Positions 13,507 to 27,300 of a stretch of DNA of 64,000 nt are shown one piece after another. Source of the stretch: Synchiropus splendidus (taxonomy: Eukaryota; Chordata; Actinopteri; Syngnathiformes; Callionymidae); the NCBI RefSeq assembly GCF_027744825.2, contig NC_071334.1, positions 62,594,937 through 62,658,936 of the forward strand, written 5' to 3'. The notes under the pieces were generated by a model. That model was not told the origin of the DNA, ran no database searches, and saw nothing but the letters and a program-made list of their open reading frames with translations. Numbering within the stretch: position 1 is the stretch's first letter; every line of letters begins with the position of its first letter. The position numbers and the translations under genes were made by a program.

Positions 13507-14528
13507 TCCTCGGCTGTGTATATATATATATGGGTTTTTTTGACTTTAAATGGATGATATTTCATTTCAATTTATCATTTGTCATTTTTCAATCCCTTTA
13601 TCTGCATATTTACCCAATCATCACAGGTGCATTGTGGTTAAAAATAAAGGAAAATAAGCTCTAGAGTGTGTAATCAAATTGTAAAAATTGTACCGATGAC
13701 TCAAAGAGCAGGAAAACATTTATTTTGTCTCGCGGTAAAAAAAAAAAAAAACTTCCAGAAGGGGGCGCCAGCGGAGGCGCTTTCCAGATATGTCCTCAAA
13801 CTAGTTTGCTGCAGGTTAGAGCAGAATCACAAACCATTTCACTGAATGTACGAGCCGCATATTTGTGAAGGTGTGTGTCAAGTGTGACGTCGGTCAGTGT
13901 TATGCTGTAGTTGTGTGAATTTTCCCAGAGACACCTGTGTAATGATCAAAAATATTTTATAATGGGAATAAAGTTTTATATGTAAAATCACTCAAGTTGA
14001 GTCTCATCACTTATTTTAACTCTACATGTGTGTCCCATGTCTGCATTAATGTGTCATCCTGATAGCAGAGATGATGACTATTTGTAACATACTCCTCTGA
14101 GTTAAGTTATTCTTATTCATTAAACTGCATGTGTGGAGCGAAAGGCCCTTCACTCCTGCCTGTGTGAGCCTGTGTTTTATTTCCGTATAAGAGCAAAGGA
14201 ATTAAAATTGTGCAACAAGAAAACTCCCGAATGAAGCAGTCAACACAACATCTGTTTCACATCTGTGATGGGCAGGAATCTCCGCAGCCCTCAGATTCCC
14301 GTCACAATGATGGACGAAAGGCTTTTGCATGTTTTCTTTTCTTGTTGTTTCTAAAACTGGCTTTCCCTGAGGAATCCCAGAAGGAGGTCCTAGTGCTACC
14401 GAAGCTCACATAGCAGCTCTCAAAACAAACCTCCACAGATGCTCCATAGGTGGTGAGTTGTCCCACAGTCCGCTTCAGCCTCATACTCTTTATTGTCATA
14501 TATATCGCTCATGTTCATGTGTTGCAGC
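13507..14528. other. rgs7bp 3' UTR and c6 5' flank
   Basis: Holds the rgs7bp poly(A) signals and, near 14528, the acceptor (TGTGTTGCAG) that begins the first coding exon of c6, so a c6 5' UTR exon should lie within this stretch. No other coding signal. Confidence 0.5.
13967..13972 (+). other. Probable poly(A) signal of rgs7bp
   Basis: AATAAA about 460 bp after the rgs7bp stop, followed by T-rich sequence. An earlier AATAAA also occurs near 13640, so alternative 3' ends are possible. Confidence 0.4.
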
Positions 14529-17500
14529 ATGATGGCTCCTTTCAGCTTTTTCTTCACACTGCTGCAACTCCTCAGCTGGGGGTCGCTTAGTCTTGCTTGT
14601 TTCTGTGACCGCTACCCCTGGAGCTCCTGGTCCATCTGCTCCAAGACCTGCAACCATGGCACTCAGCACAGAAGCAGGTGATATGCAGATTAAGCTTCAG
14701 TCAGACAAAGAACTATTCGCAAATCTTTCAGCCCTAACTGAAACTCTTTTGCAGGAATGTCATGTATGATGATTATTTTTGGAAGAACAGTTGCCAACAG
14801 CTGTGCCAGACAAAAGATATAAGAGCATGTCATGAACAGTCGTGTCCGATCGACTGTGTGTTGAACGAGTTCGGATCCTGGTCAGACTGCTCCTCCTGTA
14901 CCAAGAAACAGGCAAGTTGAACTTCAGTTTTGATCGTGAAACATTGGGTGGCATTCCTTACGTTGGTCTAAATTCGTTAAAAACGTTAAAATTACAGTTC
15001 CTTTTTAATGCGCAATAATCGGGGAACATCAGGTGCCATATCAATTTCAAAACACGGCCTTACTAAAAGTAAACTGACAACATACATTAATATTCTTAAA
15101 TCATTGCGAGAAAGGACACATTAAAACGATCATCTTGCGGTATAAAGTTTGCAAAGTTTGTTGTTACAAATTCACACGACCAAGTTAATATACTGATGAT
15201 ATCGTTTTGTATTTCTTGTTCATAATATTATTCATTTGCATTGGTCAAGGCAACAGCTGAACAAAGTAACGTGTTAATAGTTGTACTATGAAGGTTGTAA
15301 CAAAAAAAAAAAAAATCCAAATGACTGAAGGTCTTAGCAATTTCTCCCTTGTTGTCGTCGAAGTATCGGACACGGTCGGTTCAAAGGCCAGCCCAGTTTG
15401 GGGGCTCAGCATGCAGCGAGCAGCTGACAGAGGAGAGAGCCTGCCATCCCTCCAGTGACTGTATGATACCACAGATGGACTGCAAAGACAAATTTAAGTG
15501 TGATAATGGTGAGTAGACTAGTTATGTTGAGGGTAACAAAAGTGACTGAATCTTAAGTAGTGACTGATGCCTGCAGGTCGCTGCATCAACACAACCCTGA
15601 CGTGTAACAGACAGAATGACTGTGGAGACAATTCTGAAGAGAGAAACTGCGACAGCTACAGCACTGTGTGTCCGACAGAGAAAAGAGTGGCACCGGGGGC
15701 CGACCTGGTGGGGAATGGGTCAGTCTGATCTTGGCCTTGCTTCATGTTCGGTCACTTTGAATATCATTTTGTGCTGGCCTGGATAAGATTTATTTCTCCT
15801 GTGTGCTATTGATAAAATGTAGTGACTGCGGAGTGGAAGAACTAGATTATAAAATACAGGTACTGATGCCCCATCCATCATTGATATCCATCATGTTGGA
15901 CACGTAACATGCTCTTTAATTGAAACAGATTAGCTAGGTCAATTGATTTAGGGAGCCGAAGCATGTGGGTCAAACTCAAGGCCATAATACATCCCACCAT
16001 GATGGTTGAAAAAAAACTTTGCATGTACACATTGGTTATATCTATAGATCATGAGGGGCCGTCCAGCCAAAAGAACAGAGGAGAAAGTTTTCAATATTTT
16101 AAAACCAGAAAAAAAAAGTTATTATCCCATGACATTGAATACTCAAACTATATTAATATAGCACAATGTATTTAAAGATTCTGAATTTAAATCTTAAATA
16201 ATGGAATATCTTTCTTAGTGTTGATTATCCTGGCAACAGAACTCTGGTTTTAACATATTGATATGGTTTGAAATAGTCCCTTTCCAACAAGATATTTGCT
16301 TTTATTTATTAATTTTGAAGGTCAGAAAAATGCTGCTCAAATGAGCACTACTTAAAACAATGTAATCTGGAAAGAAAAAAAGAAAAGTAACTTACAAAAA
16401 AATAACAAATGACTTCCATTTAAAATCTATTTAGATCAAATCGGAATTGTGCTTTTACTATGAATACATGGCAAGGGGCCCCATGTGGCCCCTGGGCCAC
16501 ACATTGTCCACCACTGAGCAACATCCAAACAATCCAAGTACTGGAATATGACCATGGATGGGCTTGTACCCTCAAAGTCATTATCATTTCTAAATCTTTT
16601 TTTTTTCCTGTAAGAAAAAAGTATTTCATGTTGGTGGCCAATTTTCTTGTCCGAATTGTGTTAGAATTTTTTTTTCATTATGAAGGTTTGATGCTCTGGC
16701 TCAGGAGTCTAAAGGAGCTGTGCTGGACAACATGTTCATGGGAGAAAGTTGCACCATAAAGAGACCTGCGAGCACTTTGCTGTATCACAGAATCCCTCAC
16801 AACTTTGAGAGCTTTAACATTAAGGTGAGAAGCGAGTGAAAAACATTTGATATTTAAAAAGGTTTATATGATCATGGCAAACAATGCTTTTCATCACTCA
16901 CTGAAGGTAGGAGAGATTGGTGACTTCAACAATGAGCCACAGAAGCTGCACAGCGAGACTATAAATTTGAAGAGGTCCTCATCATCGACGCATGAACAGT
17001 GCATTGACATCTTCAGGAAGAATGTCTGCTTCCAGCTGAGTTCTAACAGGAACGCATTTGAGGCTTCAAAGAAGACGGTGACTGACAAAAGTTACAACAT
17101 TTGCAGTGTCTAATGTATTGTGTTGATGATGCTCAACAGTTTGTATTTGGCAATAACAAGCATGAGCAGAGAAGCAGTGTATATTTCTAAATATATCGTC
17201 CGTCCTCCAGGACTCCGAGTTCATCCGGATTCATCAGGTCCTTCCAGTGTCCACCTTCAAAGTTCGTGCTCCAGATGATTTGGTCTTGTCTGGACCTTTC
17301 CTGCAGTTCCTCCATGCCCTCCCTCTGGAGTACAACTACGCCCTCTACAGGGAGATCTTCCTGCAGTTTGGGACGCACTACTACAGCTCGGGCACTCTGG
17401 GGGGACACTACGACATGTTATACCAGTACAGTCGAGAGGAACTGAGAAGCTCAGGTATGTCATCGTAGTCTGAGGGGCCTGAAGACAGGTGATATTCAGC

Positions 17501-20500
17501 TTTTTAAAGAACTGAAATAAGGAAATTTAAATCGCAATAACCAAATCTCATCGATAGTAGAAACACCATAAATCAGAAGCTCCATACAAATGGGGTCGGC
17601 ACCCAAATCAGACGGTCCCTAAACCCTCTGTGTTTGGTGAACTGCAGGTGAGTCAGAGGAGCACATCCAAGGATGTTTGGCCAGAGAGATCGCCTGGACC
17701 GCCGTCCTCTACACTCAACACCGGGGTCATTCCATGTGCAGGAGCAACAAGATGACTGAAAAATATCAAGGTGTTGGCCACAGGTGCCTATACAGTCACA
17801 TGATCTGTGAGTACTTATTTAAGTTGCGTTCCTCCAGGCTCGTATGTCAAAGCAGCACAAAAGTCCTTCTCCCAGGTGAAGGGAGGTCGAGCCAGAGAAG
17901 CTGCTTCCCTGGCCTGGGAGGGAGAGGACGTCACTCCAAACCAGGCGGCCTACAGGAACTGGGTTCAGTCTGTCCTGGACAACCCTGCTGTAGTGAGCTA
18001 TGAGGTCAGTTTCTGCTTGGCAACAACATGTTGATTATTCTAATAAGAAACAGCAGGGGCAGGTGACATCCCCATCACAGTGTAGAGATTTCCTCAAACG
18101 CGTATATAAGTATCAGTCAAGTTGATCAAATATGTCAAATGCAGAAACTTACAGTACAGTGAGTCACCTGTTGTTCTGGCTGGGAGCAATGAGATGCTGT
18201 GTTTGTGTGGCCAGGTGCTCTCCATCATAGACTTGGTGAAGGGGATCCCATGTGCCGTGACAAAGAGGCGGCACTTGAGACGAGCCCTGCTGCAGTACCT
18301 CCAGGAGTTTGACACGTGCAAGTGTTCTCCGTGTCCCAACAATGGCAGGCCAGTTCGCTCTGGGGGCGAGTGCAAGTGTGTTTGCCAGACTGGGACATTC
18401 GGAGAAAACTGTGAGCTGAGAGCGCCGGACTACACCTCAGGTACCAAAGTGATTTCAATTCATTATCGTGAACATCGCAGGCAGCACCGCTGACCTTCCT
18501 CTTTTAGTGCTCTTAGATTGCTGTATTAAAGCAGCAATGTGTAATATTTAGACATAAATAGATTATTTTCAGATCTCCTGAGATGACAGGTTTCATACTG
18601 AACAGTCCAACTCAGTCCAGCTCTCTGTTAAACGCTCCCTTGGAGTATACAACTTACTCTCTCGCTGGATCCTGCCTCTCCTCACTGGCTGCATGATGAA
18701 GTTCAATCTCTGATGTGGAATGATAGATGCTTCTAGAGTTGCCTTTGCAAGTATAAGCTGGACAGTGTTGTGTATATTGCCATCTGTAATTATATTTTTG
18801 ACTGTTTCGTCACGGTCTTTCCTCATAAACGTGGGATGGGGGAGCAGGACCGGAGACCCAGCATTACGACAGCCTGCAATTACACTTATTTACGTGTGGT
18901 GCCGCCAAAAGCAAATATTCCAGTACTACACATAGTAGCTTTAACGGCGTCACGCGACAAAGCAGTTATTAAAAGTGAATTTTCAATTGTGATAGAGAGA
19001 GTGGACGGCTATTGGAGCTGCTGGGGGCCATGGACCAGATGTGGTGCCTTCATGAAGAGACATCGGACCCGGCGCTGTGATAACCCCGCGCCCCAGGCAG
19101 GGGGGAAGCCCTGCGAGGGTCCTGACAGAAATGAGGAGTCATGTCACGTCTCAATTTTTGAGAAGTAAAGTTTTCTATTTTATTCACATGTCAGCATGAC
19201 TTCGGATCTCATGTAGAAAAAAAGTATGGCAACGTTCCACATTCATGATGCAACATCTGTAGAGGTAAACAGCCGTCAGTGTTAAATCCTGCTGCTAAAC
19301 TAGCTGACGGAAGTTGCTCAAATCTGCGTTTCTTTATTCACCAGTTTTGTATAAACTGGTGAACACGACAAACGACAAACTTTGTGTTGCATCTACAATC
19401 ATAATCTTCATGCTCTTGGCGCCAGAAAAGAGACCTGCGACAATGACGATGACTACACGGTGGGCTTGATGACGGAGCTTCCCCCGGGTGTGCAGGGTTG
19501 TCTCAGACCCACAACACCTGCAAACAGCTTCCTCCGGGTGAATGGCCTCTCAGTAGCTACTGAAACAAACTGCGCCAACAAGATTCATCATCTTCCTTTT
19601 TTCACAGAAAGCAAAGGAGTACTATTACTTTGGAGAGGATGAGGAGTTCCAGTGTTTCACTGGATTTGACCTGATAGGTTTTCAATACATCAACTGTCTT
19701 CCTGATGGGACCTGGACTGCCCCGAAGGGACAGTGCACCAGTATGGGAATGTTATTCTTTATCCTCCTAGTTATTCATCTGCAAGTTCTTGAGGTCAGTT
19801 TCACACTTTTTATTTTATTTATTATTCTTTTCTAAGGAAGGATATGTCTTCCTCCGGAAATCCCAGAAGACATGGAGCTGTTCCCGACCAAAGAGGAGTA
19901 CAAAGTTGGTGATTCGATCGGGCTGGATTGCAGGGAGCCAAAATTGTTCCCCCATCCGTCAGGATTCTATCAGTGCAGCAGCAGCTTCAGCTGGGAGCCG
20001 ACTTTACCTGCCAGTCTGCGCTGCACTGCGGGTACTAACGCTCAAAACCGATCACTTTTATAAACCGTATAATCATGTGTTTTATTTGAATGTGCTTTGC
20101 AGAAATACCTGGTGAGGTAGACACGTCATGCGGTCCAGGACAGAGACGGCAGAACTCCAAATGTGTCTGTGTCCCGCGCCAGAGCTGCATGTAACTGTTC
20201 AGCAACTCTTGAATCATACTGAGAAAATAACAAATCAAAGTTTGTTATTGTTGATATGTGTGTGTTTAGGTCGGATCCAAATGACATCTGCGTCCTGAAT
20301 TCGGACCTTGACTTGACCCTGTCCATGTCCACCTGCTATTTCACTGCCGCACGGTGCCATGGGGATCCTCTCTTCTTTATCAGCGATAATTTGTGCAGCG
20401 CTATCGATGCAGCCAAACTTGACTGGGGAAGGTTCAGAGTACAATTTGGGCTGAAGAGTTCCGTTCAGGAGCCCTGCGGTTTGGACATTTGTTATGAGTG

Positions 20501-20768
20501 GGAGACCTGCTCTGGTGAGTTTGAGGTTCTGGTTGAAAAATGAGTGTTAACTATTAAACCTGTAGTTCATTCATTCATACTGTTTGTAGCTTCCCAGAAG
20601 TGCGAGTGCAGACCAGCTAACCAGTGTCCTCGCTCCGGAGAGCACAAGTTCTGCGTGAGGTTGCTCCGAATGCAGAGGATTCGCCGCATGGACCTGTGCT
20701 CAATGGCTGCCATTAAATGTGTTGGTTATGACCTGGAGATCGTCGACATGGGGTTATGTGAGAGCTGA
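14529..20768 (+). CDS. c6: Complement component C6
   Basis: Secreted terminal complement protein that binds C5b and starts the membrane attack complex. Seventeen exons: 14529-14677, 14755-14911, 15364-15508, 15577-15718, 16686-16824, 16907-17077, 17211-17454, 17648-17770, 17838-18004, 18215-18440, 18996-19164, 19426-19537, 19608-19740, 19837-20031, 20103-20190, 20270-20514, 20590-20768; 927 aa (human 934). Order: signal peptide, two TSP1 repeats (CFCDRYPWSSWS; FGSWSDCSSC), LDLa (DNGRCINTTLTCNRQNDCGD), MACPF (signature FGTHYYSSGTLGG, about residue 350), EGF-like (CKCSPCPNNGRP), third TSP1 (GYWSCWGPWTRC), two CCPs, two FIMs ending DMGLCES. The two N-terminal TSP1 repeats and the CCP/FIM tail separate C6 from C7, C8 and C9. 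Start is the first of two adjacent ATGs, just after an acceptor, so a 5' UTR exon lies upstream. Intron 2 has a GC donor. The acceptor at 18995 was chosen by phase and is the least certain. Confidence 0.95.
18526..18944 (+). mobile_element. MITE-like element in c6 intron 10
   Basis: About 420 bp bounded by matching inverted ends: TTAAAGCAGCAATGTGTA on the left and, read inward from the right, TTAAAGCTACTATGTGTA. Sixteen of eighteen positions match. No coding capacity is seen. The family is unknown to me; the terminal TTAA could be target site or element. It ends 51 bp before the acceptor used for exon 11, so it forms part of that 3' splice environment. Confidence 0.6.
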
Positions 20769-20938
20769 ACATTTATCTTTTCAAACAACACAAGCAAAAT
20801 GCCTTGAATTCTGAAGACTGTCGTGACATATATGCAGTGCACTAAGGAGTTCAGTCTTCTGGTCTTACGCCTCATTGTGATCTCTATGAGTGGCTGTTTT
20901 TGACCCTGTACAATATAGACACAAGTCATCTGTTATCA

Positions 20939-20944
20939 TTTTAT
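20939..20944 (-). other. Possible poly(A) signal of c7
   Basis: Minus-strand TAATAAAA-type motif about 450 bp after the c7 stop. Use of this site would make the c7 3' UTR overlap the c6 3' UTR by several hundred bases. Motif seen; use is inferred. Confidence 0.3.
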
Positions 20945-21297
20945 TATTTTCTTTTAACCAAAAAAATCACAGCATACGATATTGTCTAAAACCATTTGCG
21001 TTTGGTATGTAAAGAACACAAAAACTAATTAGTTTTGTGCTTTTGTTTAATTAGAAGTTCAGAAAAAAAAACGCTCCAAACATTTCTGAATTATTTGTTT
21101 TCTCTAAAATGAGCTTGGTAAACTGATTTCTTCCTGCTGAAGCTGGAAGGTGAGCCTTCTTCATTCACAACACTATGTCCACATTTCATAAATCCAGTAC
21201 CGTTTTGCCTGCCAGTTTTGTTTTTTTACCCTTAGCGATTATCTTCTGCTATTCTTCACATGTACAGTAGTTTTCTACTTTTGCCGTAATACTTGTC

Positions 21298-21303
21298 AAT
21301 AAA
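21298..21303 (+). other. Probable poly(A) signal of c6
   Basis: AATAAA 530 bp after the c6 stop and only 88 bp before the stop codon of convergent c7. If used, the c6 transcript ends between the two stops. Confidence 0.4.
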
Positions 21304-21390
21304 GCAAACGTAAAGTCACAACTTGAATGGCCTTTTTTCTTCAGGTTTCCAAGACAGTGTTGCAAACCGTTTTCGTTATCTACATTCACC

Positions 21391-24300
21391 TTAATGGTCG
21401 GAGTCTGTGCAAGCATCGATACTGATAACAGCAATCCTCTCTCCGGAGCACCTCCTGGCAGCAGCTCGGCATTCGCTCACAGTCTCCATGCCAGCGGCAG
21501 TTCGGATACACAGCGGGGTGGAATCTTCCGAGCATTGAGATTTGTCCTGGCAAACACATTCTCCACCTGTTGTGTTTAGAACAGTGTTATCATTCACACA
21601 TTATAATAATGGATGTATCAATAATGTTTTGTTGAGACCATGAGCAAACTTGAGCAAACAGATAGCGATGCTATCTGTGACAAACACCACTACTTGTAAA
21701 CGGTTGGATTGTTATTGTTGGTTATGAGTGTTACAAAAAAAAAAAAAAAATGGGTTACTGTCTCTTTAAGGAATTAGAACTACCACCTAGATGCCATATT
21801 GTAATGCAAATAAGAGTTTTGATGCTCAGAATGCATTGTCACCTTTTAGTTACATCATTAATTGAACACATTTATGAAAACATTTTTTGTTCTTTGTGTG
21901 TGCTTGTGTTGTATTTGAGCTGTTGCACCATTAAGAAACAAACCTGGGGGAGTTGTGGTGTAGTCTCACCTTGACAAATAGTTCCAAGTTTGCAGTCCTG
22001 ACAGGAAGAGGACGCCTCCTTTGGCCAGTTGCAGTCGCTGTCGTTGGCCAGCACGACGCCTCGGCCCAAACACTTCAGCGCGCCCACTTGACAAACACTG
22101 AGAATCAGGGAGCGACCAGAAGCCACTGTGGCACACAGCTGTAGAGAAGATCTTTGCACAACAAAATAGAGTTGGTGGTTTTCCTTCCCTGCAATGGCCG
22201 AGGTGTTTGATACTTACAAACACTGAGAGGGCATTTTACAGATGCACTGTGTTCGCCCAACGTTCTCCCAGAGTTTACATTTGAGCTCAAGTGGAGGAGA
22301 AGTTGGGGCTGCTTAAAGAAGAGAAGGGAGTCTTCACCATTTGTTCACCAAAGTTCCTGAAAAGTCTATTGAATTTGAAACACTAGAGAAGTCTGTAATT
22401 ATTTTTGGCAACCCATGCTCACTCACAAGGCGTCATATATTGATGTTGAGAATGTGGACTTTTTTGATGTATGTGGTGGAAGGCAGAACATGTCCAATTG
22501 AAAGCCTAACGCGTCAACATGCAACATTGAAAACGTCAGTATACGATGCCAAAGTCCACTTTCTCAATGTCAATACATTACAGCATGGGAGTAGGGATGG
22601 CATGCAACTATTTGGACCACTTGAGTGAGCTCCTACTCCATGAGAAACTACTTTGTATAATAACAATAAGAATGTCTGCAAGACCCAGGAGGCAAAGCAT
22701 GATATGAGTCGGTGTCTTGCCGTGTGAAGAAACACCTACATTTTTTACACTGAGCAGACTTTGGGGATGGAGACCACTGCAGACTGGGACTGCACATGAT
22801 GTCCGGTTCCTCCGCTTCGAGCATAGATCCAGCCGGGCAGGACAGAGATAGTTTATCACCAATCTGATAAACGTCTTTCACAGGAGTTGCAGATATTTCA
22901 CTGTTGAGTCGTGGACTCTCACATGTGGAGCCTGTGAGGAAACGTGTTCCAATAATACAGAACTATTATCTTGTGCTGCCAGCAGATGTCTAAACAGCAG
23001 CAGGCTTCTCTTTAAAACAATAAAGAATGTGTTTATTTTATCAATTTTGTCAGATGTCGGAAGGAGGGTTTTGATTATTTATTCATTTATTTTTAGCCAA
23101 GTCGCAGTGCTACCCTGACATACTTTTACAAACCATCACCGGAGTCTTCCATGTCTGGTTCTCCATGCACTCTGCCACAGCAGCTCCACTGAGATAGAAG
23201 CCGTCAATGCAAGTGTACGCCACTGTGTTGCCCACCATGTAGACGTCTTTAGGGTCCTGCAGGGCAAACAGCAGGCAAACATCTGACACATAAATCAGCT
23301 GGGATATAGGTTGATCGGGAATGCTACTCCAAATTGCAGCATATTAGCGGAGGCGGTGTTGTTTACAGGCAAAGCAATAATGATGGACATTATGTGGTCA
23401 CTATTTCCTAAAAAAAGCTCACCAAAATAAAGCCATTTCTGAGGTTTGGAGGAGGGTGACATGTCTTTGGTGGTTGGATGGAAAGACTGAAACACTGAGG
23501 CTCCATCATCCTGCACAGAAGAAAAAGAAACTATACATTTTGGATATTACATTCCTAGTGTTGACTTGACCAATGATGGTGGTGGTCTCACTGTAAATGT
23601 TGAATCTCTGCATCCTCACAAGTCTTCCGATCACTGTCCTCTCCAATGCAGTGCCTCCCGCCTCCGCTTGGGGCCGGGTTGCTGCAGCTTCGAGACCTTG
23701 ACATTTGGCCGGCAGAGCAGGAAGTCCAGGGTGACCAACAGCTCCAGCTTCCATGTATTACACCTGTTGTAGATGAAGAAATAAAACTACGTTGGAGCCC
23801 AAATAGAACTTTTAAGATGCTTCTACTGCTGCAAGTCTTCCTGGGATCTGAGCCTTTGATTTAATAAAAGAAATACACAATCCATATTACGCAGGGTCAT
23901 ATTTGCAGGAACTTGCATATTGACTCGCTTGCTTCTTGAAAGTTTCTTTTACCTGCTTGCTCGCCTATGACCTGCCCATTCTCACACGCCTTGCCCGATG
24001 TTCCTGGCCGGCAGAAGCAGGAGCACTGAGAGCCAGAGATGACCGGCTGCCCATTGTTGAGGCAGGGCTGACAGTGGCACGGATGTTCTGTGGACAGATA
24101 CTCCTCGATAGCCCGTTTGAGATGGAGCTTCTTTAACCCTGCACACTGGACCTCTTTCACCAGCTCAGAGAGAGGACGTAGCTGCGAGGAAGGAAATGAA
24201 TACATGAGCGTAAACATCAGGGTGGAAGTGCTCCAGTGATGAGAGAACTCTTCGCTGGATAAAGTGCTCAAGACTTTTTTGTGCTTCTAACTTGAAAATA

Positions 24301-27300
24301 TTTAATCCTTAAATTTCCATCCATCAGCATAATCTCCCATTCCAAGTTTGAATGATTGAAACATGAAGTTTTAAACACTTTTAGTCAAACTGAACTGACT
24401 TTAAACTGTGACAAAGAAATTTGCACTTTCACACGACTGTATATTTTACTTAGTTTTAGTTTTAAAATAATTATATTTCTGGGTCATGCGCAGGATAAAT
24501 ATATTAAGTCATCTGAGATGTGCAGCCAGAGGTCATAATGGACCGCACGCCAATTTTCAAGAGACAAGCAAAGACTAAAAATCACCAAAAACACTACATT
24601 GTTATGTCTTTAGTTGAGCGGATTTATGTCAATCAGGTGGAAATAAAGTGAGTTGTCTAAGACAAATTGAATTTAAACATGCTAAATCTGTCACTCTGGG
24701 GAGCAAATAGCTGGTCACATCAGAGTTTTGATGGGTGATGAAAACCAAGATCAAGTGAGAGTCTGTATATTATCAAAGGATATATTGTTAGCACATGAAC
24801 ACAGGAGGCTTTTCTTTGTTACGGTCACTTGGCTACACGCTGTAAACCACCAGCTGTAACATCACAACGCGTCTCCAGTGCTTCTCTCGTACCTCGTCAT
24901 CTTGTGGGAATAACCATTGTGCTTCACCTTCTTGTCAATGACGTCAGGAAAGTCTTTAACAGACGAGGCCCAGTTATCGTACACTTCTCCGTTCCCTTCT
25001 GGATTTTCAAGATTTAGAACACTGAGGGCGCTGATGAACGATGGGTCTCCGCCTCGAGTCTTCACATCTATGGGCATGCTCTCCATACTGTGTCCTGCAC
25101 AACCAACGTGACACATCTGTTTGTCCACAGCTTTCGTTCCAGTCCAGTGGGGACCGAAAAAGATGCAAGTGTTTCCCACCACTGCTGGAAGAGAGAGCCT
25201 GTGTGAGCTTTTCACAGACGGTTGTGACTTTCTTCCTGAAGAAGCGACGCTTGACCTTTCTCCAACACCTCTGGTAGTCGATGCTGGTCATGCCTTTACA
25301 TGTGAAGATTCAAGAACATCAGGTTAGAGTATGAACCATGGGTTATATACATAGAGATGTTCATGTTAATGTAGTGCTTTTCTTACTGGAAGAATCCAGA
25401 ACAGAGCGGTCCAGCTTCAGCAGAGCCTCATATTGACCCCCCAGTGATCCCTCAGCGAGATAGTGTGTGCCATAAGTCTGAAGCAGCTGGCGATATGCCG
25501 AGTAATCATATGTGATCGGCAGTAACGACAGAGCCTTCCAGAAGCTTTCAGACAGTGTCAGGTACTGAGGTGCAGAGTTCTGAAACTGGGCCAGCTTCAC
25601 TCTATTCTTCAGGATGATGAGTTTGTGAGCCTGTTAGTCAGGGGTGAAAAGTGAGAAACAGCAGCAACGTGAGAATTTCCGAAATATTTTTTTTTGTCAC
25701 GACCTGCTTGTCTGTTAACTCCTGGTGGAAGGTGCGATAGTCATGGCCTGCCAAGGCGTTGGAGGTGACATGCTGCATGTATGACCAGGAGCTGTCGTAC
25801 GATTCATCAATCTCTTCATTTTCCACATTAACCTGGTACAAAAAAAGTGTAAATAAATAAAAAATAATAATAGTCTATGCATCCTGTTGAGGAAAATGAT
25901 GAAATGAAAAAATGAATGAAATGTTGTCAGCTAGGGTCGACAGGATTCACATTTCTTGTGTTTCTGAAACCTACCAGGTTTAATTATTAACACACGTTGG
26001 ATAGAAGTGTTTTCTGACTTCAACAGTGCGTTGTGAGATTATATAGAATGAATGGTTAGCAGCAGAGACACTGTGTCCTCCAGTTACTGAGAGAAAATGA
26101 GCAAATGCAATGAGGAATATTCTGGGGAATTTGTTTTAAGAGCTGGTCAGCATAGCAATGTAAATCGCAAGCAACCGTTGTAGTGAAGACACTTGCATTT
26201 ACACATACATATACATTTGCAATTTAAGAAATTTTATTTGTATCAATAACACTTATTTATTCAACAAATACTGTAGAGTTTTTTCATCACCTGGTTGAAT
26301 GCATTGAAAACATGGTTCATTTGACTGAGCACCTCCACGACAGGACAGACTCACCACAAAGGTGTACCTCAGGATGCTCTGTGGGAGTCTAAACTGGACC
26401 AGGTGGTCTCCGCTGAACACTTTCCGGCACTGCCCTCCAAAGCTCAAGGTGTTGATGACACCAGCCCTCAGTTTACCTGTCAGTAGGTCGTAGCTGCAAC
26501 GATAGAGTGGAGAGAACAGAGAACATCTGTGTGTAAACAAAAACCAGGAAGAGGAATTTTGGTTTGGTTTGCCGGGTCACATTTACAGCAACATCTTTGG
26601 AGGGGCTGAGGTGCACTAGTGCAGTGATTCTTAGCCATGGGGCCGGGCCCCACGGTTGTTTTTTTGTTTTACACCGTTGGGCAGTGAAGGCCGCAGGTTC
26701 AGCTCAGTTTTAATACATGAGCCACGCATGGTGGCAGTAGTGTGTCACTGAATTTATGTATGAAGTTATGGCAATACTTTCATTTACATTTCACTTATAT
26801 CTTCTTTGGGGTTTAAACTGAATACATCTTTATTTTCTAATATTAAGACATGGTTTCATTATATTTATTTTATTCAGAATTGTATTAATTTTTTTCCCCC
26901 AATTTCCTCAACAGTTTGCATCAAGTGTATTTTTTTCGTTTTTCTTTAGTAAATTTGATGAATATGACTTGCTTCTCCTGAACATAAAACGAACTGTCAC
27001 TGGTGTCTTGAAATAGCTATCGCAGCAATAAATGTAGAGTCATTCTCAGCATATGTTCCCCCTTACCCTCGGCCGGTGAGTTCAGAGTTAGGAGGTGTTT
27101 TATCGATGTCGCATGAGTATTGGTCCCTGTTTATATCACAGTGTCTCTCATCCACTCCATCGTCACAGTCCTGGTCACCGTTACAAGTCAGAGACTGGCT
27201 AATGCAGTGACCTGAAATAATATTTTGAATTTGTGAAATCCTCAGAAGAAAAGACAAGAGCAGAGAACCACGTACCTGACGTGCACCTGAAGCGATCGCC

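Noticed and set aside
16450..16640. GC-rich GGCCCC/GGGCCAC stretch in a c6 intron, considered a repeat element end
   Set aside because: No second terminus or internal similarity could be shown.
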